Assembly: GCA_016841325.1 (NCBI GenBank)
Contig: JAENZJ010000013.1
Span: 1 to 64,000, forward strand
DNA length: 64,000 nucleotides
Source of the DNA: Thermincola carboxydiphila
Lineage (GTDB): Bacteria; Bacillota; Thermincolia; Thermincolales; UBA2595
Direction: 5' to 3'
In this document: positions 17,011 to 25,526 of the stretch, one piece after another
Layout: the number at the start of each line of letters is the position of its first letter
Position numbering within the stretch: position 1 is the first letter of the stretch
Made by a program: the position numbers and the translations under genes
The notes under the pieces: model-generated
Told to the model about the DNA's origin: nothing
Database searches by the model: none
The model's input: only the letters and a program-made list of their open reading frames with translations

Positions 17011-19455
17011 ATGCCTGATGTATCCATACTTTTTAAGCGGGCAGGACATGCCGGCATCCGAAAACTTATGCCGGCTGTTATTGCGATTACGATTTTTTTA
17101 TTAGGTGCGGGCTTAGCGGCTGCAGCCCCGGCCGGAGAAACAGAAAAAGCTGCCGAAAAGAAAAAGGAAATTAATATTGATGCCAGGAGCGCTTTTGGAT
17201 ATCACTCCAAACAGGGAGCCTGGCTGCCGCTGCAGATTGAGGTTGCCAACAGCGGCCCTGATATTGAGGGGCAGCTGAAAGTCGTCTTCAGCAACCAGGA
17301 GCGTTTTCCTGTGGACTATCTCACAAAAGCGGTTATTCCGTCAGGAAGTACGAAGAAATTTGACCTGAATGTCCCTGTCAATGAATATACAGGGAGCCTT
17401 AAGGTGCAGTTGACAGCAGGAAAAAAGGTGCTGGCTGAGGATAAGATAAACCTTACTTTTCATCCCTCTGATCAGGCGGTCATCGGAATTCTGGACCGTG
17501 AGCCTTCCGAGTTCAGGTCTCTTTACGGGCTCAGTTCCATCAATGGAAGTTCACCTGTGGTTTTAAGCCTGAAGCAGGAGTCATTCCCGGAACAGGCCGA
17601 ATTGCTTTCTTTTTTTGATATCCTGGTGATAGATGATATTAACCTGGACCTTAACATCAAACAGCAGGAGGCCCTGAAGCGGTGGGTTAACCAGGGGGGT
17701 ATCCTGGCAGCCGCAGGCGGGCCGGGGTGGCAGAAGGTCTTGCCAAACCTGCCTCCCGAACTGGTTATTGCCGGGATATCGGGAGTCGAAACCAGGAACC
17801 TGGGTTCTCTGCACCGCATGCTGGCCAGTGAAGGGTTAACCGCCCCGGTGGAACCGGTACAGACTGTTGTATTTAAAGATATCAGCGGCAGGGGGTTATA
17901 TGGGGAGAACGGGAGGTACCTGGCCGTTGAAAAGGTAATTGGCAGCGGAAAGGTGATTTACCTGGCTTATGACCCGGCCCTGGAACCAATGGCCGGATGG
18001 AAGGGAACCGGAGCCATATGGCAGGAGCTATTCTTCGGGGGACAGACCCTTAATACTGCAGATAAATCAGTGGCTTACCTGAAAATGGGGGGAAACCCGT
18101 GGGCCCTGACGGAGGCCCTGAACACAATCCCCCAGCTGCAGCTTCCATCCCTTAACGGGATGGCGCTGGTCCTGGGGTTATATGTACTGCTGGTGGGCCC
18201 CCTGAGCTACCTGGTACTTAAAAAGCTGGACAAACGCGAATGGACCTGGGTCACAGCTCCCGCATTGGCAGTGGTATTTGTGGCAGTTATTTATATGGCC
18301 TCATTCCAGGAAAGGCGCAGTGAGACCCTGACCCACCAGATAGGTGTTGTTGATGTCAGCCTGGGAACAACTTATGCAAGGGCAGAGACCACCACGGGAA
18401 TTTTTGCCCCCAAATTCGACACCTACAGGGTAGAACTGGAAGGGCAGCATTTTGTCAATGCATTACCTAGCTTTGAATACAGGGCATATGGCCCCGGCCA
18501 GGTCCCTGAATCCCAGATGGTGGTGGAACAGTCGCCCAGGAGTACAGTGATAGAGCTAAAGGATATGGATGCCTGGGTAATGCGGGGATTTAGTCATGAG
18601 ACAGATGTTTCTCTTGACGGGACTATTTCAGGAGAACTGCAGTTTGACGGTTCCGAATGGGTTAGCGTGATTTCCAACAATACGGAATATGACTTTACTG
18701 ACGGTGTTCTGGTCACGGCTTATGGTTTTAAAAAGACCGGTCCCATTAAAGCCGGAGAAACACTGAAAGTGGAAATGCCCAAGGGCGGTCTGGCAAGTCA
18801 GGGCCCGCCGTTCTATTACCAGATTTACAATCCCGGTATTCAGTGGCAGGGTCCGGGTGCACCGCCGCGGCAAACCCAGCAGGATATGCTGCGGCAGCAA
18901 CTGCTGGAAGCCATGTTTAACGGCGCTGGCTGGAATTCCGGCGGGCAGACGATGTTCCTGGCATGGTCGGACCAGAAAGTAAAGGGTACCCTGGAAATCC
19001 CCGGCCGGGATATCGAACATTATTATACGACTTTATTTAAAGTTCCCGTGCAGATGAAAACAGACCCCGAAAACCTCAACATACCCCCGGGATTTATCAT
19101 GGGTACGGTGCTTGAAAGTAGCAATATCGGATTCGGACCACCCGGGATAATCCATATGCAGCCGGGAGGGAAGGCGGTTTACCAGTTTGAACTGCCTGAG
19201 GGCAAATTTGAAGCTATGGAGCTGTATTTCTCGGGAGCCGGCGGACCGGTTACCATGGCGGGCTTCCTGTATAACTGGCCGGAGCAGAAATGGGATACCT
19301 TTAATGTCCGCCCAGGCAGCAATAATGTCAAGGAGTCCCAAAAATACGTAAATAAAGACCGGATGGTCAGGTTTAGGATTGAGAGTGACAGGGATGGGTA
19401 TGAAGTTACCGGGGTAAGCATATCCCTGAGCAGTAAAGGTGGTGGTGAAAAATGA
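17011..19455 (+). CDS. large membrane-anchored envelope protein with gatase-like domain
   Basis: The 814-residue protein has an N-terminal signal or anchor (residues about 20-45). An immunoglobulin-like region follows, then a glutamine-amidotransferase-like fold (FDILVIDDINLDLNIKQQ, then WVNQGGILAAAGGPG) and two TM helices at about 375-430. A large extracytoplasmic C-terminal part completes it. ATG 17011 follows GGGGAGG. The gene overlaps the ABC ATPase gene by 4 nt (ATGA), so they form one operon. Similar proteins occur beside ABC-2 exporters and MoxR/DUF58 genes, but the function is not established. Confidence 0.7.
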   Translation: MPDVSILFKRAGHAGIRKLMPAVIAITIFLLGAGLAAAAPAGETEKAAEKKKEINIDARSAFGYHSKQGAWLPLQIEVANSGPDIEGQLKVVFSNQERFPVDYLTKAVIPSGSTKKFDLNVPVNEYTGSLKVQLTAGKKVLAEDKINLTFHPSDQAVIGILDREPSEFRSLYGLSSINGSSPVVLSLKQESFPEQAELLSFFDILVIDDINLDLNIKQQEALKRWVNQGGILAAAGGPGWQKVLPNLPPELVIAGISGVETRNLGSLHRMLASEGLTAPVEPVQTVVFKDISGRGLYGENGRYLAVEKVIGSGKVIYLAYDPALEPMAGWKGTGAIWQELFFGGQTLNTADKSVAYLKMGGNPWALTEALNTIPQLQLPSLNGMALVLGLYVLLVGPLSYLVLKKLDKREWTWVTAPALAVVFVAVIYMASFQERRSETLTHQIGVVDVSLGTTYARAETTTGIFAPKFDTYRVELEGQHFVNALPSFEYRAYGPGQVPESQMVVEQSPRSTVIELKDMDAWVMRGFSHETDVSLDGTISGELQFDGSEWVSVISNNTEYDFTDGVLVTAYGFKKTGPIKAGETLKVEMPKGGLASQGPPFYYQIYNPGIQWQGPGAPPRQTQQDMLRQQLLEAMFNGAGWNSGGQTMFLAWSDQKVKGTLEIPGRDIEHYYTTLFKVPVQMKTDPENLNIPPGFIMGTVLESSNIGFGPPGIIHMQPGGKAVYQFELPEGKFEAMELYFSGAGGPVTMAGFLYNWPEQKWDTFNVRPGSNNVKESQKYVNKDRMVRFRIESDRDGYEVTGVSISLSSKGGGEK

Positions 19456-20381
19456 TCAGGGTTGATGGACTGGCAAAACATTATGGGAAATTTGAGGCTC
19501 TTAAGGGGGTCACCTTTACCATTGAGGAAGGCAGTATTTTTGGTTTTGTCGGCCCCAACGGAGCCGGTAAGACGACAACAATGAAAATTATCGCTACCCT
19601 GATGACACCTACGGCGGGCCAGGCGTTTGTTGATGATATTGATGTTATCAGGCATCCCCGGAAGGTGCGCCAGGTAATCGGATATATGCCGGATTTCTTC
19701 GGGGTCTATGACAGGCTGAAGGTTACTGAATACCTTGACTTTTATGCCTCATGTTACCGCATCCCGGCCGACAGACGCCGGAATATAATTGCAGACCTGC
19801 TGGAACTGGTGGACCTGAGCCATAAGGCTGATGCTTATGTGGATGGACTGTCAAGAGGGATGAAGCAGCGGCTCTGCCTGGCCAGGTGCCTGGTACATGA
19901 CCCTAAGGTCCTGATCCTCGATGAGCCGGCTTCAGGCCTGGACCCGAGGGCCAGGGTGGAAATGCGGGAACTGCTCCGGGAGCTGAAAAAAATGGGTAAA
20001 ACCATTATTATTTCATCACATATCCTGTCAGAACTGGCAGAACTCTGTACCCATGTGGGCATCATTGAAGCCGGGGAACTGGCGGCAGAGGGCACTGTTG
20101 AGCGGATTACGGCACAACTGAGCTCTGACAGGCTGATCCAGGTCAGGGTGAGTTCGGGACAGGAAACGGCAGCCGGACTTATCAGGGAACAGCCGGGAGT
20201 AGTCGCTGTTACCGAAACTGCTGACGGAATCCTCCAGGTGAGTTTTTCCGGAGACAGCAGGGGTCAGGTTGAACTGCTCCGCAAATTAGTAACTGAGGGA
20301 ATCCCGGTACTATCTTTTGCTGAAACCAGCAACAGTCTGGAAGACCTGTTTATGCGCATTACCAAGGGGGTGGTCCAGTGA
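19452..20381 (+). CDS. ABC transporter ATP-binding protein
   Basis: The 309-residue ATPase is of the ABC-2 exporter (CcmA/NatA-like) type. It has Walker A GPNGAGKTTTMK near residue 37, signature LSRGMKQRL near 135, Walker B VLILDEPASGLD near 156 and the switch histidine in IIISSHILSE. The C-terminal 90 residues form the accessory domain common in this subfamily. It overlaps the preceding and following genes by 4 nt each and pairs with the permease at 20378. The exported substrate is unknown. Confidence 0.93.
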   Translation: MIRVDGLAKHYGKFEALKGVTFTIEEGSIFGFVGPNGAGKTTTMKIIATLMTPTAGQAFVDDIDVIRHPRKVRQVIGYMPDFFGVYDRLKVTEYLDFYASCYRIPADRRRNIIADLLELVDLSHKADAYVDGLSRGMKQRLCLARCLVHDPKVLILDEPASGLDPRARVEMRELLRELKKMGKTIIISSHILSELAELCTHVGIIEAGELAAEGTVERITAQLSSDRLIQVRVSSGQETAAGLIREQPGVVAVTETADGILQVSFSGDSRGQVELLRKLVTEGIPVLSFAETSNSLEDLFMRITKGVVQ

Positions 20382-21232
20382 TCAGCAATCCTGTTTTAAA
20401 CAAAGAACTGCGTGACCGGGTGCGGACCTGGCGGTCTCCCCTGGTGATAACCCTGTACCTGGGTTTGATTGCGTTTGTGGGCGGATTCTTTATATTTGAA
20501 CAGACCAGGGGCGGCATGGGCGGACCGCGGGTTTACCGGATGGGGATCGAGATTTTTAATATAATGGCTATCCTTCAGATCGGCCTGATAGCTTTCCTGA
20601 CCCCGGGCCTGACGGCAGGTGTTATCAGCGGGGAACGGGAAAGGCAGACCCTGCCCCTCCTGATGATAACCCGGATGTCTCCATTGGCGGTGGCTGCAGG
20701 GAAACTGGTTTCAGCCATCAGTTACATCCTCCTGCTGACAGTGATTTCCCTTCCATTGTATAGTATAGTCTTCTTTTTCGGCGGGGTTTCCCTCAGCCAG
20801 TTTTTCCAGGTATCGGGTATTCTCCTGGTGACAACTGTCCTTCTGGGGAGTATCGGGATGTTTTTTTCCTCACTCTTTAAACGTACTACAGTTGCCATTA
20901 TTGTCACTTATGCGGCAACCTTTATGCTCTTTATCGGGACCATTTTCCTGACTGCGTTTATCATGCAGATTACCCAGTACTATATTGGCGGTCCGGTGAC
21001 CGGGCCGCCGACCGTACCCTTTATTATTTATTTCAACCCCCTGGTGGCACTGGGTTCAGTACTTCCCATGGGTGGTAATATTCTTCCGTTTAGCAGCAGC
21101 AATCTGGCTGTCCAGTCACTGACCCCCTGGCAGGTAAACCTCCTGCTGGATGCGGCCATGATCCTGCTGGCTATGGGGCTTGCCGTATGGCTACTCCGCC
21201 CCACCAGGGCAGGGACAAAAAGGAGAGGTTAA
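20378..21232 (+). CDS. ABC-2 type permease
   Basis: The 284-residue membrane protein starts at GTG 20378, overlapping the ATPase stop. It has about six hydrophobic segments. The conserved ABC-2 features include an N-terminal NPVLNKELRDRVRTWRSPL amphipathic region and the stretch GVISGERERQTLPLLMITRMSP. It forms the membrane half of the exporter with the ATPase encoded at 19452. Confidence 0.88.
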   Translation: MISNPVLNKELRDRVRTWRSPLVITLYLGLIAFVGGFFIFEQTRGGMGGPRVYRMGIEIFNIMAILQIGLIAFLTPGLTAGVISGERERQTLPLLMITRMSPLAVAAGKLVSAISYILLLTVISLPLYSIVFFFGGVSLSQFFQVSGILLVTTVLLGSIGMFFSSLFKRTTVAIIVTYAATFMLFIGTIFLTAFIMQITQYYIGGPVTGPPTVPFIIYFNPLVALGSVLPMGGNILPFSSSNLAVQSLTPWQVNLLLDAAMILLAMGLAVWLLRPTRAGTKRRG

Positions 21233-21234
21233 AT

Positions 21235-23103
21235 ATGGCCGGAAGACAACAGCTTCAGGAGGCATTACGTCCCGTGCTGCACCGCATTGCCGTAAGGCAC
21301 TATACTGAATGGGCCCTCAGGGGCCTGGTATTTGGCCTGGTTACTGTAGCAGCAGTACTGGCACTGGCGAGGTTTTTCCCTGTTACCGACAGCCTGTCCC
21401 GGTCAGGGGTGCTGGGGCTGTCGGTGTTTCTCCTTTTTTTGCTCAGGTCCTGGCAGAAGCGGCCTGGGTTCCGGGAAGCTGCACTGGCGGCCGACCGGGC
21501 CGGGCTCAGGGAAAGGGCGGCGACAGCCTGGGAGTTCCGGGATTTCAGTGACCCGCTTATGGCGAAACAGCGGGCCGATGCCCTGGCTTTTCTGGAGAAA
21601 ATGGACCACCGGATTATCCCACTACGGCTGAAATCCTTTCGGGAACCGGGGATAGCTTTGGCGCTGCTGCTGGCAGTTATGGTCCTGGCCTTTTGGCCGA
21701 ATCCCATGGATAAAGTAGCTGAGGCCCGCAAACAGGAGCGCCTGGCCCTTGCTGAAGCTAAGGAAGATATCAGGGAACTGCGGCGGCAGGTGGAAAAGGA
21801 TGAACAAATCTCTGATGAGCTGAAAAAGCAGCTTGACGCTGAATTGAAGAAACTGGAACAGGAACTGGCAGAGGCCGGTTCTTTGGATAAAGGGGCCGCG
21901 GCTCTGGCAAAAAAAGAAGAGGAAGTTGTCAGGAGGCTCTCACAGGAGGAGATGAAAGCAAAACTGGCAGCAGTGGCCGGGATGTTAAAGCAAAACCTAC
22001 ATACTGCTGCTGCCGGGAAGGCACTGGAACAGGGTAATCTCCGGGAGTTTAAACAACAAATGGAGGCCCTGGCCAATTCGGTGAAGGAACTTGATGCCGG
22101 CCAGCGGAAAAACCTCGCCGGCCTGATGGAGGACCTGGCCCGGATGATGCAGGACAAGGGTGACACCAAAACGGCTGATTCCCTGGAAAAATCGGCCCGG
22201 GAGATAGAGTCTGGAGGCGCCGGAGGACAGGGCAGTATAGATGAACTTCGGGAGCAGATTGCCGGGCAGTTGGCTGATACCCAGGCTGCCGACCGGCTGG
22301 CGGGCGATTTGCAGGCTGCCCTGGGGCGTGCCAAAGAGGGTATGCTGGCCAGGGCAGGTTCCAATGGTGAGCCACGGACAGCTATGAACGGCGCTGCCGG
22401 TTCCGGCTCCAATGGAGGTGCCGGAAGTAATTCCGGCGGTACCGGAAGCGGCGCTGCCGGGACAGGCGCCGGAGGAACGGGAGGACAGGGTTCGGGTGGC
22501 ACCGGTTCCGGAAGTGGCTCTGCCTCCGGTCCGGGCGCTGACGGTGGCTCAGGGGCCGGGAATGGTTCCGGCTCCGGCAGCGGTTCGGGCTCTGAGGGTG
22601 GTTCAGGTTCCGGAACAGGCTCTGGCAGTGGATCAGGGTCCGGGAGCAGCTCGGGTTCCGGTTCAGGGTCGGGTTCCGGTTCAGGCTCCGGTTCAGGCTC
22701 CGGTTCAGGCTCCGGTTCAGGCAGCGGCAGCGGCAGTGGAGCAGGGACCGGTTCAACCAATACCGATGGAGGTTCCCACTCAGGAGGGGGCGGTGGTGCC
22801 GGTTCGGGCCGGTACCAGGGCACAGCTCCTGATAATGAGGGACAATATGAGGTAATTTACGTACCCACCAGGCTGGGCAGTGACGGCCAGCCTGACTATG
22901 TCAGGGGAACTCCGGGTGATTCGGGAACATCTGTTTCGGTGGAAATGGAAAACGGCCCGGTAACCGGGGGGCAGCTGCTGCCTTATTCTGAGGTCCTGTC
23001 CCGGTATGAGTCTGAAGCGATGCAGGGCCTGGAAAAACAGTATGTCCCTGAGAATATGAAGGATATGGTCAGGGAATATTTTATGGGCCTTGCGGGAGAG
23101 TAG
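21235..23103 (+). CDS. coiled-coil membrane protein with long Gly-Ser tract
   Basis: The 622-residue protein starts at ATG 21235 after AGGAGAGG; the frame is open to 21187 but overlaps the permease. Two TM helices (about 28-65 and 137-155) precede a charged coiled coil (160-300). A Gly/Ser/Ala low-complexity tract follows at about 385-525. The conserved-looking C-terminal domain (about 535-622) contains [12 protein letters not shown] and [11 protein letters not shown]. The ending resembles proteins encoded beside MoxR/DUF58 genes in Clostridia. Its role is unknown; the linker suggests a long extended spacer. Confidence 0.7.
   Translation: MAGRQQLQEALRPVLHRIAVRHYTEWALRGLVFGLVTVAAVLALARFFPVTDSLSRSGVLGLSVFLLFLLRSWQKRPGFREAALAADRAGLRERAATAWEFRDFSDPLMAKQRADALAFLEKMDHRIIPLRLKSFREPGIALALLLAVMVLAFWPNPMDKVAEARKQERLALAEAKEDIRELRRQVEKDEQISDELKKQLDAELKKLEQELAEAGSLDKGAAALAKKEEEVVRRLSQEEMKAKLAAVAGMLKQNLHTAAAGKALEQGNLREFKQQMEALANSVKELDAGQRKNLAGLMEDLARMMQDKGDTKTADSLEKSAREIESGGAGGQGSIDELREQIAGQLADTQAADRLAGDLQAALGRAKEGMLARAGSNGEPRTAMNGAAGSGSNGGAGSNSGGTGSGAAGTGAGGTGGQGSGGTGSGSGSASGPGADGGSGAGNGSGSGSGSGSEGGSGSGTGSGSGSGSGSSSGSGSGSGSGSGSGSGSGSGSGSGSGSGSGAGTGSTNTDGGSHSGGGGGAGSGRYQGTAPDNEGQYEVIYVPTRLGSDGQPDYVRGTPGDSGTSVSVEMENGPVTGGQLLPYSEVLSRYESEAMQGLEKQYVPENMKDMVREYFMGLAGE
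22380..22770 (+). repeat. GGTTCCGGC-type minisatellite encoding (Ser-Gly)n
   Basis: About 390 nt of short imperfect repeats on the theme GGTTCAGGCTCCGG, nearly uninterrupted at 22640-22740. It codes for Ser-Gly dipeptides in the frame of the 21235 gene. The opposite strand reads as a proline/glutamate-rich ORF, which is a shadow. Such tracts expand and contract easily. Confidence 0.85.
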
Positions 23104-23117
23104 ACAAATTTGGAGGG

Positions 23118-24218
23118 ATGATGGTGAACCGGGATACTATTGGGAATCAGGTTAATGTGAAGAATCAGGAAGATATGAATAATCATGATGATGTACGGAA
23201 TCAGGATGAAAAAAAGAGCCCGGATAAGACAGACGAGGCCGGTGTTCAGGAGGTAGTTAACAGGGTCCGCCAGATAGAGGATGAGGTTTCCAGGATAATG
23301 GTCGGGCAGAGGGATGTTATCAGGCAGGTCCTGCTCACCCTGATGGCCGGTGGGCACGCCCTGCTGGAAGGAGTCCCCGGACTGGGAAAAACTCTCCTGG
23401 TGCGGACCCTTGGCCGGGCGCTGGGTTTGAAATTTGCCCGGATCCAATTCACTCCTGACCTGATGCCTGCTGATATAATCGGTACCAATATTATGACTGA
23501 AACCGAACAGGGCAGGGGTTTTAAGTTCCAGCCGGGAGCGGTTTTCGCCAACCTGGTCCTGGCAGATGAAATCAACAGGGCGACTCCCAAAACCCAGAGC
23601 GCCCTTTTGGAGGCAATGCAGGAACGGACCGTGTCGGTGGCCGGGGTTACCAGGCCCCTGCCGGAACCCTTCTTTGTCCTGGCAACCCAGAACCCCCTGG
23701 AAATGGAGGGGACTTACCCGCTTCCCGAGGCTCAGATGGACCGTTTCCTGTTTAAGGTCCAGGTTGATTTTCCCGGCGAAGGGGAGCTGCGGGAGATTTT
23801 GCTGAAAACCACAGGATATGGCGAAACTGAGATTAACCAGGTAGCTGATGCCGCAGACCTGGCAGGGCTGATTAAAACAGCAGCTGCCGTCCCTGTAGCC
23901 GAACACGTGGCAGACTACATCATCAGGCTGATCCTGGCAACCCACCCTGAACGCCCGGAGGCTTCCGATAGGGTCAGGAAATATGTCCGTTACGGTGCCA
24001 GCCCCAGGGGCGGCCAGGCGATTCTGGTCACGGCCAGAATCAGAGCCCTCCTTGAGGGCCGCTTTAATGTAGCCTTTGAAGATGTGGATGCTGTTGCCCT
24101 GCCTGCTCTGAGACACCGTTTTTTCCTCAATTTCGAGGGGGAGGCTGAAGGGGTTACCGGTGATGTGCTGATAAAAGAACTTTTGGAAACAGTTCCCAAG
24201 ACCAGGGGAGTGAAATAA
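23118..24218 (+). CDS. MoxR-type AAA+ ATPase (second)
   Basis: The 366-residue ATPase has Walker A EGVPGLGKTLL near residue 80, Walker B LVLADEINRATPKTQSALLEAM near 145, sensor LATQNPLEMEGTYPLPEAQMDRF near 191 and the C-terminal lid domain. This is the classical MoxR subfamily found with DUF58 proteins, unlike the shorter ATPase at 7064. The extra N-terminal 45 residues are polar. ATG 23121 or GTG 23124 are better spaced from GGAGGG than ATG 23118. It is followed 1 nt later by the DUF58 gene. Confidence 0.93.
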   Translation: MMVNRDTIGNQVNVKNQEDMNNHDDVRNQDEKKSPDKTDEAGVQEVVNRVRQIEDEVSRIMVGQRDVIRQVLLTLMAGGHALLEGVPGLGKTLLVRTLGRALGLKFARIQFTPDLMPADIIGTNIMTETEQGRGFKFQPGAVFANLVLADEINRATPKTQSALLEAMQERTVSVAGVTRPLPEPFFVLATQNPLEMEGTYPLPEAQMDRFLFKVQVDFPGEGELREILLKTTGYGETEINQVADAADLAGLIKTAAAVPVAEHVADYIIRLILATHPERPEASDRVRKYVRYGASPRGGQAILVTARIRALLEGRFNVAFEDVDAVALPALRHRFFLNFEGEAEGVTGDVLIKELLETVPKTRGVK

Positions 24219-24219
24219 A

Positions 24220-25101
24220 GTGGAGAGCCTTTTCTTTGACCGGGAATTTCTGAATAGGCTCGAGAGCATGGGGTTTCTCCTCAAGAAGGCCCTGACCGGG
24301 AGATACAGCGGCCAACACCGGTCCCCCAGGAAGGGGCAGTCGGTGGAGTTTGCCGATTACCGTCCTTATACTTCGGGCGATGATTGGCGGCAGGTTGACT
24401 GGAATGCATATGCCAGGCTGGAACGCCTGTTCATCAAGCTTTTCATGGAGGAACAGGACCTTTGTGTCCACCTCCTGGTGGATACCAGTGGTTCCATGGA
24501 ATGGGGAGGGGGAACCAAGCTGAAGATGGCCAGAAATCTGGCCGGGGCGCTGGGTTACCTGGCTCTTGTTAATATGGAACAGGTCGGGGCTGCCGCACTC
24601 AGCAACGGAATGTCCGGTTTCCTGCCCCTGCAGAGAGGGAAGGCAGGTATTACCAGGCTCTGGGATTACCTGGGAAGAATGAACTCTGGCGGGACCACTG
24701 ATTTGAACCTGGCCCTGCGCCGGGCGGGGAGATTTATCCGGAGGCCGGGGATTTCGATTCTGATGTCTGACCTCCTGAGCCCTGCGGGTTATCAGGAGGG
24801 TTTGAAGTACCTGCAGCACCTGGGCCAGCAGGTGGTGGTGCTGCACATAATGGCGGCAGCGGAGAAGGATCCTGAACTCCTGGGGAATTACCGTCTAGTT
24901 GACTGTGAGAACCAGGAATTCAGGGAAGTGAGCATTACCCCGATGCTGTTGGAGGCATACCGTAAGCAGGTACAGAGTTTTGAAGAAGGTATAAAGGGGT
25001 TTTGCGGCAGCAGGGAAATAACTTACCTGAGTGTCGCGGCAGAGGATAACCTGGAAGACATCCTGCTGCATTCACTCAGGAGTATTGGAGTATTGGTGTA
25101 G
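24220..25101 (+). CDS. DUF58 protein (VWA-like)
   Basis: The 293-residue protein starts at GTG 24220. The DUF58 signature FADYRPYTSGDDWRQVDWNAYARL lies near residues 45-67. A VWA-like part follows, with VDTSGSMEWGGG near 87. DUF58 proteins accompany classical MoxR ATPases and often VWA/BatA proteins, as here. The cell-envelope role commonly suggested for the set is inference. The gene ends in TAG, just before a MITE-like element that separates it from the VWA genes. Confidence 0.9.
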   Translation: MESLFFDREFLNRLESMGFLLKKALTGRYSGQHRSPRKGQSVEFADYRPYTSGDDWRQVDWNAYARLERLFIKLFMEEQDLCVHLLVDTSGSMEWGGGTKLKMARNLAGALGYLALVNMEQVGAAALSNGMSGFLPLQRGKAGITRLWDYLGRMNSGGTTDLNLALRRAGRFIRRPGISILMSDLLSPAGYQEGLKYLQHLGQQVVVLHIMAAAEKDPELLGNYRLVDCENQEFREVSITPMLLEAYRKQVQSFEEGIKGFCGSREITYLSVAAEDNLEDILLHSLRSIGVLV

Positions 25102-25105
25102 TTGG

Positions 25106-25405
25106 TTTCGGAAATGACCGGGAATGGAGTATGGTGATGTGTTGTAGCGATTTTCCACACTACCGCCTGTGAGTCTAAGCTGCTATCCCCCGGCTGCAAG
25201 GCAGCGTCCCCGAACTCGATGGCTCATTGGGCTTGTCTCATGAGATGGCCGCCTCTCGTTTTGGCAGGCCAAAACTTCCCGGCGGCCTTCGCCATCTTCG
25301 GACATGCGGGGACCCCCTGCCTTGCTGCCGGTGCTTCACAACGGTGGCAGTGCAAGGAAAAATCTTGTACAACACATCACCAATATACCCCGGTTATTTC
25401 CGAAG
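25106..25405 (+). mobile_element. MITE-like element with about 55-bp imperfect terminal inverted repeats
   Basis: The left end (25106 to about 25163, TTTCGGAAATGACCGGG then TGGTGATGTGTTGTA) recurs in inverted orientation at about 25344-25404. Read on the minus strand, the right end begins TTCGGAAATAACCGGGG and continues TTGGTGATGTGTTGTAC. The 300-nt interior has further self-complementarity and no credible gene; the short ORFs across it lack start signals. A related single end lies at 45115-45165. The element sits between DUF58 and the VWA gene. The rest of 25406-25526 shows only the promoter-proximal region and ribosome-binding site of the next gene. Confidence 0.6.
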
Positions 25406-25526
25406 GCCAGCATAAAGAAAACTAAGATTGTGGTGTAAAGCCCAGAAGACAAAGACACTTAATCTTAAGGGCTACTTACAGTTGATTTTAAACACTATTC
25501 GGATATAGAGGGAGGGTGGATAAAAT

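Noticed and set aside
21300-22823. 507-codon minus-strand ORF rich in Pro-Glu
   Set aside because: It is the antisense shadow of the Ser-Gly minisatellite and coiled-coil gene. It has no ribosome-binding site, and its low-complexity composition follows from the repeat.
25219-25425. two overlapping ORFs of 62-68 codons
   Set aside because: They lie inside the MITE-like element, lack ribosome-binding sites and show no protein-like composition.
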